DNA of 25,359 nucleotides from SUP05 sp964577715 (GCA_964577715.1 CAZOAA010000022.1:1-25359), one strand, 5' to 3'; numbered from the stretch's first letter, positions 1-7,902 are shown. Translations and numbers: made by a program. Notes: generated from the sequence alone by a model not told the origin.

Positions 1-41
1 TTAGACGCAAACGTTAAGTAAGCGCCTAACGATCAAGTATC

Positions 42-70
42 AAAAGGCTCGTTTAGACGAGCCTTTTTTA
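42..70 (+). terminator. Rho-independent terminator upstream of mnmG
   Basis: The sequence shows a ten-base arm (AAAAGGCTCG, 42-51), a six-base loop (TTTAGA) and the complementary arm (CGAGCCTTTT, 58-67) running into a T tract. It probably ends a transcription unit lying left of the window. It leaves only about 20 bases before the mnmG start, so the mnmG promoter must overlap this region or mnmG relies on read-through. Confidence 0.85.
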
Positions 71-90
71 TTGGTGTAGAATTAGTGATT

Positions 91-1962
91 ATGCAAAGAT
101 CTCAACATTATTCGGTGATTGTTATTGGTGGCGGCCATGCTGGCACCGAGGCTGCTTTGGCGCCTGCGCGGATGGGTGTTAAGACTTTGTTGATTACACA
201 CAATATTGAAACTTTGGGACAGATGAGTTGTAATCCAGCCATTGGCGGGATTGGTAAAGGTCATTTGGTTAAAGAGATTGACGCAATGGGTGGTGCGATG
301 GCAACAGCTATTGATAAATCTGGCATACAGTTTCGAACACTTAATGCTTCAAAAGGGCCGGCTGTTCGTGCAACTCGAGCGCAAGCAGACCGAGTTTTGT
401 ATAAAGCCGCTATTAGGAATGCACTCGAAAACCAAGAAAACTTGGATTTGTTTCAGCAGGCAGTTGATGATGTTATTATTAAAAATGATGTGGTTAAAGG
501 TGTGGTTACCCAAATGGGCTTGAGCTTTACTGCAGATAAAGTAATTCTCACTTCCGGTACTTTTTTAGGTGGCATGATTCACATTGGTCAGTCAAACTAT
601 GCGGGTGGTCGAGCAGGCGATGCCCCCTCTAATGCGCTTGCGAAGCGATTGAGAGAATATGATCTGGGCGTTGGTCGGTTAAAAACAGGCACACCACCAA
701 GGCTTGATGGTAGAACACTGGATTATTCTGTGATGCAAGCGCAACCAGGCGATACACCACTACCCACTTTTTCATTTATAGGGAAAGCGTCAGATCATCC
801 TGAGCAAATTCCTTGCTATATTACGCATACCAATGAAACAACCCATGATTTTATTCGTGAAGGTTTGAAAGACTCACCAATGTATACCGGCAATATTGAA
901 GGCATTGGCCCAAGATACTGCCCGTCTATTGAAGATAAAGTGGTGCGTTTTGCTGAGCGTGATTCGCACCAAATTTTTGTTGAACCAGAGGGTTTGACAA
1001 CCAACGAAGTTTATCCAAATGGTGTATCAACTTCTCTACCTTATGAAGTGCAAGTTGATTTTATTCATTCAATTAAAGGTTTTGAAAATGCACATATTGT
1101 TCGCCCTGGTTATGCGATTGAGTATGACTTTTTTGACCCTAGAGGATTAAAACAAACACTAGAAGTTAAAAAAATATCAGGTTTGTATTTTGCCGGGCAA
1201 ATTAACGGTACGACTGGTTATGAAGAAGCTGCAGCTCAGGGCTTGCTAGCAGGTGTTAATGCAGCCTGCTCTGTACAGGAAAAAGCGGCGTGGCATCCAA
1301 AGCGAGATGAGAGTTATATTGGCGTAATGGTGGATGATTTAATCACCAAAGGCACTAATGAGCCTTATCGTATGTTTACCTCGCGTGCTGAGTATCGCCT
1401 ACTTTTACGAGAAGATAATGCCGATGAGCGCTTAACACCAATAGCAAGAGAGTTAGGGTTAATTAATGATGAACGTTGGCAAGCATTTGAGCAAAAATAT
1501 GATTTGATCACTAAAGAAAAGCAACGCTTAAAAAGCACTTGGGTGCAAGCTAATGACCAGCAAGCAAGTGAAGTTTTAGGTGCCCCGCTCAATCACGAAT
1601 ATAGTTTAGAAGCCTTATTAAAAAGACCAAAAGTTGATTATCAGCTACTAAGCCAAATTGAATCAGCAAAGCCTTTTTTACAAGATCGATTACTAATTGA
1701 GCAAGTGGAAAATCAGGTGAAATATGAAGGCTACATCAAACGCCAACTTGATGAAATTGAAAAATATCGTAAAAACGAAGACACGCTTTTGCCAGAATCA
1801 ATGGATTATGATGCTATCCAAGCGCTCTCGGCAGAGGTAAGGCAAAAGTTAAATTTACACCGCCCAGAAACCATTGGCCAGGCTAGTCGCATTCAAGGTG
1901 TTACACCAGCTTCTATTTCTATTTTATTGGTTTATCTAAAAACTTACAAAACAGTTTCATGA
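91..1962 (+). CDS. mnmG: tRNA uridine-5-carboxymethylaminomethyl modification enzyme MnmG (GidA)
   Basis: MnmG works with MnmE to install the carboxymethylaminomethyl group on wobble uridine-34 of certain tRNAs, using FAD and methylene-tetrahydrofolate; it is cytoplasmic. The N-terminus carries the FAD dinucleotide motif GGGHAGTEAA. The two family signatures are present: CNPAIGGIGKGHLV and, later, GLYFAGQINGTTGYEEAAAQ. MFTSRAEYRLLLREDNAD leads into the C-terminal helical region. With ATG at 91 the protein has 623 residues, close to the 629 of E. coli, and looks complete. A GTG at 85 in the same frame adds only two residues; I prefer the ATG. No good Shine-Dalgarno precedes it. A TGTAGAAT sequence (75-82) resembles an extended -10 but would place the transcript start almost on the ATG. 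It is first in a six-gene chain and overlaps rsmG by ATGA. Confidence 0.97.
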   Translation: MQRSQHYSVIVIGGGHAGTEAALAPARMGVKTLLITHNIETLGQMSCNPAIGGIGKGHLVKEIDAMGGAMATAIDKSGIQFRTLNASKGPAVRATRAQADRVLYKAAIRNALENQENLDLFQQAVDDVIIKNDVVKGVVTQMGLSFTADKVILTSGTFLGGMIHIGQSNYAGGRAGDAPSNALAKRLREYDLGVGRLKTGTPPRLDGRTLDYSVMQAQPGDTPLPTFSFIGKASDHPEQIPCYITHTNETTHDFIREGLKDSPMYTGNIEGIGPRYCPSIEDKVVRFAERDSHQIFVEPEGLTTNEVYPNGVSTSLPYEVQVDFIHSIKGFENAHIVRPGYAIEYDFFDPRGLKQTLEVKKISGLYFAGQINGTTGYEEAAAQGLLAGVNAACSVQEKAAWHPKRDESYIGVMVDDLITKGTNEPYRMFTSRAEYRLLLREDNADERLTPIARELGLINDERWQAFEQKYDLITKEKQRLKSTWVQANDQQASEVLGAPLNHEYSLEALLKRPKVDYQLLSQIESAKPFLQDRLLIEQVENQVKYEGYIKRQLDEIEKYRKNEDTLLPESMDYDAIQALSAEVRQKLNLHRPETIGQASRIQGVTPASISILLVYLKTYKTVS

Positions 1963-2579
1963 GTGAGCTTCGACAAATTCTACTCAGCGGTGCTGAACAA
2001 ATGAATATCACCTTGAGTGAGGATCAAAGCAACAAACTGCTAGACTACCTTGAACTGATGATTAAATGGAATAAGACTTATAACCTAAGCGCTATTCGTG
2101 ATGCGCAAACAGGCGTTAAAAAACATTTGCTTGATAGTTTGTCAATCTTGCCTTATATTGGTAATGATAATTTGCTAGATGTGGGCGCAGGTGCGGGCTT
2201 GCCGGGTGTTGTCTTAGCGATTATGAAGCCAGAGTTACCAGTGAGCGTGCTTGATAGTGTGGGTAAAAAATGCCGTTTTATGCAGTTTGTAAAAACCCAA
2301 CTAAAACTTGATAATTTGAGCGTGATTAATGAGCGGGTTGAGGCTTTTAAGTCTAAATCTTGTTTTACGCAAATCACCTCAAGAGCCTTTGCTGAAGTTG
2401 ATAAAACATTGAAGTTAACGCAACATTTATTGTGTGATAATGGTCGTTATTTGTTAATGAAGGGCGATCATTTTTCTCAAGAAGAGATACAAGGTGTATT
2501 TATGACACCGCATCAAATTAACGTGCCTTATGTATCGGATGATCGATTTTTACTAGAAATACAATTGGAGCAAACATGA
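1959..2579 (+). CDS. rsmG: 16S rRNA (guanine-527-N7) methyltransferase RsmG (GidB)
   Basis: RsmG transfers a methyl group from S-adenosylmethionine to N7 of G527 in 16S rRNA of the small ribosomal subunit. The SAM-binding loop is clear as LLDVGAGAGLPGVVLA around residues 72-87 (D74, G76, G78, G80). The upstream segment LMIKWNKTYNLSAIRD and the following stretch HLLDSLSILPYI are typical of the family. At 206 residues it matches the usual length (207 in E. coli). The ATG at 1959 overlaps the mnmG stop as ATGA, so translation is probably coupled. The mnmG-rsmG pairing is the common gammaproteobacterial order, but parA/parB and the atp genes do not follow here. Confidence 0.96.
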   Translation: MSELRQILLSGAEQMNITLSEDQSNKLLDYLELMIKWNKTYNLSAIRDAQTGVKKHLLDSLSILPYIGNDNLLDVGAGAGLPGVVLAIMKPELPVSVLDSVGKKCRFMQFVKTQLKLDNLSVINERVEAFKSKSCFTQITSRAFAEVDKTLKLTQHLLCDNGRYLLMKGDHFSQEEIQGVFMTPHQINVPYVSDDRFLLEIQLEQT

Positions 2580-3352
2580 AAAAACTACTAACCTATTTAT
2601 TGCTGTTAATTATTATCGTAGTGATTGGCTTTGTTGTATTTTTTGATGGATTAAGTAAAAGTGCAATTGAAGCCTATGCTGAAAAATCATTAAAAACACC
2701 AGTCGCCATTAGCGAGTTTAGAAGTGACTTGTCGGCTGGGAAAATTAACATGGATTTTATTGAAGTTAAAAATCCTAGCCATTTTAAAAATGAAAATGCT
2801 TTTGTTTTAAATCATTTGGATCTTAAGATTAGCCCTGAAAGTGATGATGATTTAATTATTTTGGAACGATTAGAACTTGATGGCTTGTTATTTACATTAG
2901 AGCAGGCTAACAATCGTGTTAATTTGGTTACTTTATTAAAAAATTTAGAGCCATCGACTGACGCCAACAATAACGATGTGCAGCGTCAAAATATTGCTAG
3001 CACTGCTGAGAGTCAATCAGGCTCAGATACACGGGTAATTATTAATCAGCTTAATTTTGTTAATACACAACTTAAGATTGATACTAAGTGGTTTAAAGAT
3101 ACAGTGGAAGTACCTGATGTTAGAATTCGTAATTTTGGCGCCTCTAGTGGCGTTCCACTTAATTTTGTGGGCGCAGAATTAATGAAGATAGCACTACGTC
3201 GTATTCAGACAGAGGTAGAAAATCAAGGGTTAAAGCTAGGAGAAAAAGAAATCAAAGAAGGTATCCGCCGACAACTTGAAGGTGAGTTAGAAGGCCTTAA
3301 AGGCAAGTTAGATGATAAAGCTAAGGGATTTTTGAAAAAATTAGGATTATGA
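2576..3352 (+). CDS. AsmA-like envelope protein of unknown function
   Basis: A 258-residue protein with one N-terminal membrane segment (about residues 4-25, LLTYLLLLIIIVVIGFVVFF) and the rest probably periplasmic. The region about 30-130 has the pattern of the AsmA/DUF748-type domain: a hydrophilic start (SKSAIEAYAEKSL), then IEVKNPSHFKNENAFVLNHLDL, then LERLELDGLLFTLEQ and a conserved-looking NRVNLVTLLKNLE. A Ser/Gln/Asn-rich linker follows near 130-155. The last 40 residues are rich in Lys and Glu and look helical (GEKEIKEGIRRQLEGELEGL). AsmA-family proteins are linked to outer-membrane lipid transport or assembly, but this short single-domain form has no known specific role that I can assign. 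It overlaps both rsmG and tatD by ATGA. The family call is by pattern; the function is not established. Confidence 0.75.
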   Translation: MKKLLTYLLLLIIIVVIGFVVFFDGLSKSAIEAYAEKSLKTPVAISEFRSDLSAGKINMDFIEVKNPSHFKNENAFVLNHLDLKISPESDDDLIILERLELDGLLFTLEQANNRVNLVTLLKNLEPSTDANNNDVQRQNIASTAESQSGSDTRVIINQLNFVNTQLKIDTKWFKDTVEVPDVRIRNFGASSGVPLNFVGAELMKIALRRIQTEVENQGLKLGEKEIKEGIRRQLEGELEGLKGKLDDKAKGFLKKLGL

Positions 3353-4119
3353 ATATCGTTGATTCTCATTGCCATATTGATCGTGTTGATTTATCTCAAT
3401 TTGGCGGTAGTGTTGAGAGTGTGCTTGCACAAGCTAAGGATTTATCAGTAACAAAGTTTTTATGTGTTTGTATCGATCTTGAGAATTTCGACGAGGTATT
3501 TTCTTTGGCAAAAAATCATCAACAAATTTATGCTTCGGTCGGTGTACACCCAACTGAGCAAGACGGAAAAGATCCGAGCGTTGAAGAATTATTGGCTTTA
3601 GCAGATCACGAAAAAATTATTGCCATTGGTGAAACAGGGCTAGATTATTTCCATATTGAAAAAGACACAGCGGATTGGCAACGTGATCGTTTTAGGCGGC
3701 ACATTAAGGCTTCAAATCAATCTGGAAAACCAATGATTATTCACACGCGTGATGCCAAAGCCGACACTATAGAGATTATGCAACAAGAAAATGCAGAAGC
3801 AGGCGTAATGCATTGCTTTGCTGAGGATTGGGAAACTGCTAAAGCAGCACTTGATCTAGGGTTCTACATTTCATTTTCTGGCATTATTACTTTTAAAAGT
3901 GCAGATAGTTTGCGCGAAGTGGCTAAGAAGGTGCCGGCTGATCGCTTGTTAGTAGAAACCGACTCACCTTATTTAACCCCAGTGCCGTATCGCGGTAAAC
4001 CAAACTCGCCAGCTTATACTTATTATGTGGCTGAAAAGTTAGCTGAGATACGAGACACCAGTATTAATGATATTGCCGATATAACCACCCATAATTTTAA
4101 AAAATTATTTTCTGTATGA
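3349..4119 (+). CDS. TatD family metal-dependent hydrolase
   Basis: A TIM-barrel metallohydrolase of the TatD/YcfH family; members have 3'-5' DNase activity or D-aminoacyl-type hydrolase roles, and the cytoplasmic substrate of this subgroup is not firmly known. The metal-binding HxH motif is at the very start (DSHCHID, H7 and H9). Further family motifs follow in order: VGVHPTE, IGETGLDYF, MIIHTRDA, GVMHCFA and VETDSPYLTP (D205). All expected metal ligands appear present. At 256 residues it is near the usual 260-265. It most resembles YcfH among E. coli paralogues, but I cannot tell YcfH from TatD with certainty. The start is fixed by the conserved DSHCH and by the ATGA overlap with the preceding gene. 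Confidence 0.93.
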   Translation: MNIVDSHCHIDRVDLSQFGGSVESVLAQAKDLSVTKFLCVCIDLENFDEVFSLAKNHQQIYASVGVHPTEQDGKDPSVEELLALADHEKIIAIGETGLDYFHIEKDTADWQRDRFRRHIKASNQSGKPMIIHTRDAKADTIEIMQQENAEAGVMHCFAEDWETAKAALDLGFYISFSGIITFKSADSLREVAKKVPADRLLVETDSPYLTPVPYRGKPNSPAYTYYVAEKLAEIRDTSINDIADITTHNFKKLFSV

Positions 4120-5027
4120 GTGTTAGTTTTCAAACCGTTGACGAATTTTCCGAAGGCCAACGCCTAGATAACTATTTATTAAAGCACCTTAAGGGCGTGC
4201 CAAAATCACATATCTATCGTGTGATTCGTAAGGGTGAGGTGCGGGTTAATAAGGGTCGTAAAAAAGCAGAATATAAATTAAAGTTGGATGACGTGGTTCG
4301 CATACCGCCAGTTCGTGTTTCAGAATCTGGTCAGGTTGAGGCTTCTGATAATCTTAAACAACTATTACAAAATGCAATCTTGTATGAAGATAAAGGTTTG
4401 TTAATTATTAATAAGCCAAGTGGCTTAGCGGTACATAGTGGTAGCGGTGTGAGTGTGGGTGTGATTGAGGCGCTTAGAGAGATTTACAAAGAGCCAGTTG
4501 AATTAGTGCATCGATTAGATCGTGCAACCTCGGGTATATTGCTGATTGCAAAAAAACGCAGTGTGTTAAAAAATCTGCATGAACAACTTAACCAGCATCA
4601 AATGGAAAAACGCTACACAGCTTTGGTTAAAGGTACTTGGAGTAAAAAACGCCATACCATTGACGCGCCCTTGTATCAAAACTCACGCTACACTGTAGTT
4701 GATGCTAAAGGCAAAGAAGCGATTAGTCATTTTCAACCACTCAAGAATTTTCACCAGAAAGATTTTGAAGCATCGCTGGTTGAAGTGCTAATAGAGACTG
4801 GGCGTACACATCAAATTCGTGCCCATGCTAAACACGCTAATCATCCGATTGCCGGCGATGATAAATATGGTGATTCATTGTTTGATCAACAGATTAAAGA
4901 TAAAGGTTTAAAGCGTTTATTTTTGCATGCTCATCAACTGACTTTCACCAACCCAAGTAGTGGTGATATTCAAAAAGTGCAAGCACCGTTGGCTCAAGAT
5001 TTACAAGATTTTCTAAAACGATTATGA
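4116..5027 (+). CDS. rluC: RluC-type 23S rRNA pseudouridine synthase
   Basis: This enzyme isomerises uridines to pseudouridine in 23S rRNA. An S4 RNA-binding domain occupies about residues 14-75 (GQRLDNYLLKHLKGVPKSHIYRVIRKGEVRVNKGRKK, split here only by description). The catalytic RluA-family motif is HRLDRATSGILLIAK with D135 as the nucleophile. The later motif GRTHQIRAHAKHANHPIAGDDKYG is intact. Length is 303 residues, close to RluC (319) and RluD (326). The S4 domain with the RVSESGQ linker fits RluC better than RluA; discrimination between RluC and RluD targets is inference. It overlaps tatD and ubiA by ATGA on both sides. Confidence 0.85.
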   Translation: MSVSFQTVDEFSEGQRLDNYLLKHLKGVPKSHIYRVIRKGEVRVNKGRKKAEYKLKLDDVVRIPPVRVSESGQVEASDNLKQLLQNAILYEDKGLLIINKPSGLAVHSGSGVSVGVIEALREIYKEPVELVHRLDRATSGILLIAKKRSVLKNLHEQLNQHQMEKRYTALVKGTWSKKRHTIDAPLYQNSRYTVVDAKGKEAISHFQPLKNFHQKDFEASLVEVLIETGRTHQIRAHAKHANHPIAGDDKYGDSLFDQQIKDKGLKRLFLHAHQLTFTNPSSGDIQKVQAPLAQDLQDFLKRL

Positions 5028-5866
5028 ATGCTTACTTTCGTCTCATGCGCCTTGATAAACCCATCGGCATTTATTTGCTATTATGGCCAACACTGTGGGC
5101 ACTGTTTTTAGCCGAAGGCGGTTTTCCAGATATTAAGTTGTTAGTTATCTTTGTGTTGGGCGTTGCTATTATGCGCTCGGCTGGTTGTGTCATTAATGAC
5201 TATGCCGATCGAAAGATTGATAAGTTAGTTGAAAGAACACAGCATCGCCCAATTACCTCGGGCGAGGTGAGTGCTAGCTCAGCACTCATTTTATTTTTTG
5301 CAATGTTGCTGGTAGCATTTGGCCTAGTGTTAATGACCAATATTTTGACCATAAAGTTAGCGTTTATTGCAGCAGGGCTAGCAACTCTGTATCCATTCAC
5401 AAAGCGTTGGACACACTTACCACAGTTTGTACTGGGCTTAGCTTTTGCTATGAGTGTGCCAATGGCCTTTGCCGCAACCAGTGGCAATGTGCCTGATGGT
5501 GCATGGTGGGTATTTGCCGCCACTGTGATTTGGACTGTGATTTATGACACCATGTACGCTATGGCAGATCGAGAAGAGGATTTAAAAATTGGGGTAAAGT
5601 CTAGCGCAATACTTTTTGCAAATTTTGATAAATTGATCATCGGCATCTTACAAATTTGCCTATTATTGGTGCTTTTAAAAATTTCGGAAATTTTCAATTT
5701 AGGCGTTTTTTATGATATTTCGATAATTTTAAGTGCATTTTTAATGATTTATCATCAAAAAATGATCAAAAATAGAGAGAAAAAAGCCTGTTTTCGAGCT
5801 TTTTTACATAATAATTTCATTGGACTGTTAATTTTTGCCGGAATCGCGTTATCTCTTACCGTATAA
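5024..5866 (+). CDS. ubiA: 4-hydroxybenzoate polyprenyltransferase UbiA
   Basis: UbiA joins a polyprenyl chain to 4-hydroxybenzoate, the first membrane-bound step of ubiquinone synthesis. The N-terminus MNAYFRLMRLDKPIGIYLLLWPTLWAL is typical. The first Asp-rich Mg-diphosphate motif is NDYADRKIDKLVERTQHRPI; the second is YAMADREEDLKIGVKSSAI. About eight membrane helices can be seen over 280 residues (E. coli 290). The last third of the gene is markedly more AT-rich than the first. The stop is followed by the palindrome at 5878-5891 and a T-rich stretch, so this is probably the end of the six-gene unit. ubiC, which often precedes ubiA, is absent here. Confidence 0.95.
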   Translation: MNAYFRLMRLDKPIGIYLLLWPTLWALFLAEGGFPDIKLLVIFVLGVAIMRSAGCVINDYADRKIDKLVERTQHRPITSGEVSASSALILFFAMLLVAFGLVLMTNILTIKLAFIAAGLATLYPFTKRWTHLPQFVLGLAFAMSVPMAFAATSGNVPDGAWWVFAATVIWTVIYDTMYAMADREEDLKIGVKSSAILFANFDKLIIGILQICLLLVLLKISEIFNLGVFYDISIILSAFLMIYHQKMIKNREKKACFRAFLHNNFIGLLIFAGIALSLTV

Positions 5867-5877
5867 GGGATTTATTG

Positions 5878-5891
5878 TTGCAAATTTGCAA
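5878..5891. repeat. Perfect 14-base palindrome after ubiA
   Basis: TTGCAAATTTGCAA lies 11 bases past the ubiA stop and is followed by ATTTTTATC-type sequence. Folded, it gives a five-base stem with a four-base AATT loop, a weak candidate terminator. As a symmetric site it could also be an operator, since it lies about 60 bases upstream of the -35 box of the next gene. I cannot decide between these. Confidence 0.5.
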
Positions 5892-5950
5892 TTTTTATCA
5901 AATTTTTGTCTATATTTTACAATAAATTAGTATTTTTTCATCAAAAAACC

Positions 5951-5979
5951 TTGACTTAAGTTAGAAAACAAAGTAAATT
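5951..5979 (+). promoter_or_regulatory. Sigma-70 promoter for the 76-residue membrane protein
   Basis: TTGACT (5951-5956), a 17-base spacer and TAAATT (5974-5979) form a near-consensus sigma-70 promoter. The 60 bases before it are almost entirely A and T with phased A/T runs, like an UP element. Predicted transcript start is near 5986, giving a leader of about 48 bases. This predicts strong expression of the following small gene. Confidence 0.7.
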
Positions 5980-6020
5980 GACGTTAATCCGACAATGAAG
6001 TTGGGTTATTAATATAACTA

Positions 6021-6028
6021 AAGAGGGG
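6021..6028 (+). promoter_or_regulatory. Strong Shine-Dalgarno for the 76-residue protein
   Basis: AAGAGGGG sits six bases before the ATG at 6034. It is one of the best ribosome binding sites in the window and supports the ORF as a real, well-translated gene. Confidence 0.75.
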
Positions 6029-6033
6029 AAAAT

Positions 6034-6264
6034 ATGTTTGATACTATTATCGGTACAATCAAAAAACTAACTGAAGCGGGTATCGCTTTAATTGCTTTAG
6101 CTGTTGTGGTTCAAGTAATCTTTGGTACAGGCGCTCAAGGCGTACCATTTATCGGCGGTGATGTCATTGGCACCATTACTGGTATTGTTGCAAGTCTTGG
6201 CTCGCATGGGTTAGTCGGTTTAGCAGCGGTTGCTGTTATTTATGCGTTGTTTACACGTGACTAG
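6034..6264 (+). CDS. Small hydrophobic membrane protein, function unknown
   Basis: A 76-residue protein that I do not recognise. After a short start with two lysines (K10, K11) comes a membrane segment at about 15-31 (AGIALIALAVVVQVIFG), then a Gly-rich hydrophobic stretch at 33-56 (VPFIGGDVIGTITGIVASLG), then a second membrane segment at about 58-73 and the short polar tail TRD. It has no Cys or Trp and no cleavable signal peptide. The two-helix layout recalls VirB2/TrbC pilins, holins or class II bacteriocin-like peptides, but no specific motif supports any of these. That it is real is supported by its near-consensus promoter, AAGAGGGG ribosome site and a terminator 20 bases after its stop: a compact monocistronic unit built for high expression. 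No partner gene is adjacent. Confidence 0.85.
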   Translation: MFDTIIGTIKKLTEAGIALIALAVVVQVIFGTGAQGVPFIGGDVIGTITGIVASLGSHGLVGLAAVAVIYALFTRD

Positions 6265-6283
6265 TAACACATAAAAACTCAAT

Positions 6284-6311
6284 AAAAAACCCGCTGAAAG
6301 GCGGGTTTTTT
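6284..6311. terminator. Bidirectional Rho-independent terminator
   Basis: AAAAAACCCGC (6284-6294), loop TGAAAG, and GCGGGTTTTTT (6301-6311) form a perfect 11-base stem with A and T tracts on both sides. It can stop the small plus-strand gene ending at 6264 and the minus-strand dapD-elyC unit whose stop is at 6316. Confidence 0.93.
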
Positions 6312-6315
6312 AGTT

Positions 6316-7077
6316 TTATAAAGCAATAAGTTGTGCCCAAATTATGCCTAAATATTCATGAACGGCAGCACTGAGTTTTTTGATTGAGCCTATACTTGGT
6401 ACAGATAATAGTTTTATTTCTCCGCCACCTTTAAAGTCCGTTGGCGCAGCAATTGGATTAAGCTCTTGATCTTTAAATAATTTTACTGCTCTGGGCATAT
6501 GTAGTGCCGAAGTAACCAGTATAAAAGGCTTGTTTTTTACAATAGATTTTGCAAAAGCCGCTTCTTCTTGCGTATCTTTTGGTTTGGCATTGATAATCAT
6601 GTTTTCATTTTTTATGCCAGCAACTCTAGCAATGGAGGCATTGATCTCTGCATTAGATATATCATTACCTGTGCCCGCATAACCAGTAAAAATTAATTTA
6701 ATATTTGGGTTGTCGAGTGTTTTATAAATATTTATTCCTTCAATGGTTCGCTTTAAACTGGTGTTACCAATTTGACTGGATAGTGGCCACTTTTCATTAT
6801 CATAATGACCATAACCCAACACATGAATATAGGCAATATTGTTATTTTTGTAAGCATACTTTTCGTATTTAGACTCTAACTGTTGGATTAAAAAATTACC
6901 AATTGCCGGATGACTAAAAATTAGTAGCAGTGAGAATGATAGGCTTAATAAAACAGCAGATTTTTTAAAAGATTTTCTTATTAGAAAATAAAAGCCAATC
7001 AAACCTAATATTAAAATTAGGCCAAATGGCTCAACAAAAAAAGTAATAACTTTCTTTGCTAAGAATAAAATATCCAT
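6316..7077 (-). CDS. elyC: ElyC/SanA-type DUF218 envelope protein
   Basis: A 253-residue inner-membrane protein. Two N-terminal membrane segments (about residues 13-32 and 38-57) precede a DUF218 domain likely facing the periplasm. Domain landmarks are IHVLGYG (usually VLGGG), SLKRTIEGINIYKTL, LIFTGYAGTG, the acidic/His region with TQEEAAFAKSIV, and LVTSALHMPRAVKLFKDQ. Length and two-helix start match E. coli ElyC (259 residues), a factor linked to peptidoglycan and undecaprenyl-phosphate-dependent envelope synthesis at low temperature; SanA and YdcF are the other options. The catalytic chemistry of DUF218 proteins is not well known. The gene starts nine bases after the dapD stop, so the two are probably co-transcribed and end at the 6284-6311 terminator. 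DapD makes a peptidoglycan precursor, which fits an envelope role. Confidence 0.82.
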   Translation of the reverse strand: MDILFLAKKVITFFVEPFGLILILGLIGFYFLIRKSFKKSAVLLSLSFSLLLIFSHPAIGNFLIQQLESKYEKYAYKNNNIAYIHVLGYGHYDNEKWPLSSQIGNTSLKRTIEGINIYKTLDNPNIKLIFTGYAGTGNDISNAEINASIARVAGIKNENMIINAKPKDTQEEAAFAKSIVKNKPFILVTSALHMPRAVKLFKDQELNPIAAPTDFKGGGEIKLLSVPSIGSIKKLSAAVHEYLGIIWAQLIAL

Positions 7078-7086
7078 GAATTAGTT

Positions 7087-7902
7087 TTAGATGCCTCTAA
7101 GCAGTTCGTTAATGCCAACTTTAGAACGAGTTTTGGCATCCACTTGTTTAACGATAACTGCACAGTAAAGTGAGTATGTTCCATCTTTAGATGGCAAGTT
7201 TCCGGAGACAACAACCGAACCGGCTGGAATGCGACCGTAAGAGATTTCACCAGTCTCACGGTTAAAGATCTTGGTTGATTGACCAATATAAACGCCCATT
7301 GAAATCACAGCGCCTTCTTCAACAATAACACCTTCAACAACTTCAGAGCGCGCACCAATAAAACAATTATCTTCAATAATAGTTGGGCTGGCTTGTAGTG
7401 GTTCTAATACGCCACCAATACCAACACCACCAGATAAGTGAACGTTTTTACCAATTTGAGCGCATGATCCAACCGTTGCCCAAGTATCAACCATCGTGCC
7501 AGAATCTACATAAGCGCCGATATTAACGTATGAAGGCATCAGTACCGTATCTTTAGCGATAAATGAACCACGACGAGCACTAGCAGGTGGTACCACACGA
7601 ACGCCAGCTGCGTCAAATTCATCTTTAGACATATCAGCAAATTTTGATGGTACTTTGTCGTAATATTGAGTAAAGCCACCCGACATCGGTACGTTATCTT
7701 CTAGTCTAAAAGAAAGCAATACAGCCTTTTTTAACCATTCGTTAACTGTCCAATCGCCAATACCTTGTTGCTGTGCAACACGTTCTTGACCAGAGTCTAA
7801 CAAGTGTATTGCTTCGGAAACGGCCTGTTTAATTTCTGTTGATGCTGTTTGTGGGTTTAGGTCTGCTCTATTTTCAAAAGCTGATTCAATAATGTCTTTC
7901 AT
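7087..7902 (-). CDS. dapD: 2,3,4,5-tetrahydropyridine-2,6-dicarboxylate N-succinyltransferase
   Basis: DapD transfers succinyl from succinyl-CoA to tetrahydrodipicolinate in the succinylase branch of the lysine and meso-diaminopimelate pathway in the cytoplasm. The 271-residue length matches the family (274 in E. coli). An N-terminal helical domain is followed by a left-handed beta-helix of hexapeptide repeats, seen from GSFIAKDTVLMPSYVNIGAY through IGKNVHLSGGVGIGG and IGARSEVVEGVIVEEGAVI. The conserved PPASARRG and the C-terminal YCAVIVKQVDAKTRSK are present. The ATG at 7902 has no clear Shine-Dalgarno. A TATAAT on the minus strand (7941-7936) is the likely -10; its -35 region is covered by the FNR box of the divergent ccoG gene. 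Confidence 0.97.
   Translation of the reverse strand: MKDIIESAFENRADLNPQTASTEIKQAVSEAIHLLDSGQERVAQQQGIGDWTVNEWLKKAVLLSFRLEDNVPMSGGFTQYYDKVPSKFADMSKDEFDAAGVRVVPPASARRGSFIAKDTVLMPSYVNIGAYVDSGTMVDTWATVGSCAQIGKNVHLSGGVGIGGVLEPLQASPTIIEDNCFIGARSEVVEGVIVEEGAVISMGVYIGQSTKIFNRETGEISYGRIPAGSVVVSGNLPSKDGTYSLYCAVIVKQVDAKTRSKVGINELLRGI

Noticed and set aside
1..41. Possible end of an upstream gene (frame 1 reads LDANVK then TAA at 19-21).
   Set aside because: Only six codons are visible and another frame also ends nearby (TAA at 15-17); the terminator at 42-70 shows that something ends here, but not what.
75..91. TGTAGAAT just before mnmG, and similarly TAAAAT just before polA (10759-10764), as -10 boxes giving leaderless messages.
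   Set aside because: Neither has a convincing -35 at proper spacing, and such hexamers are expected by chance in AT-rich DNA. Start mapping would be needed.
5200..5523. 107-codon minus-strand open frame opposite ubiA.
   Set aside because: It lies antisense to well-conserved UbiA motifs, has no ribosome site and no recognisable domain.
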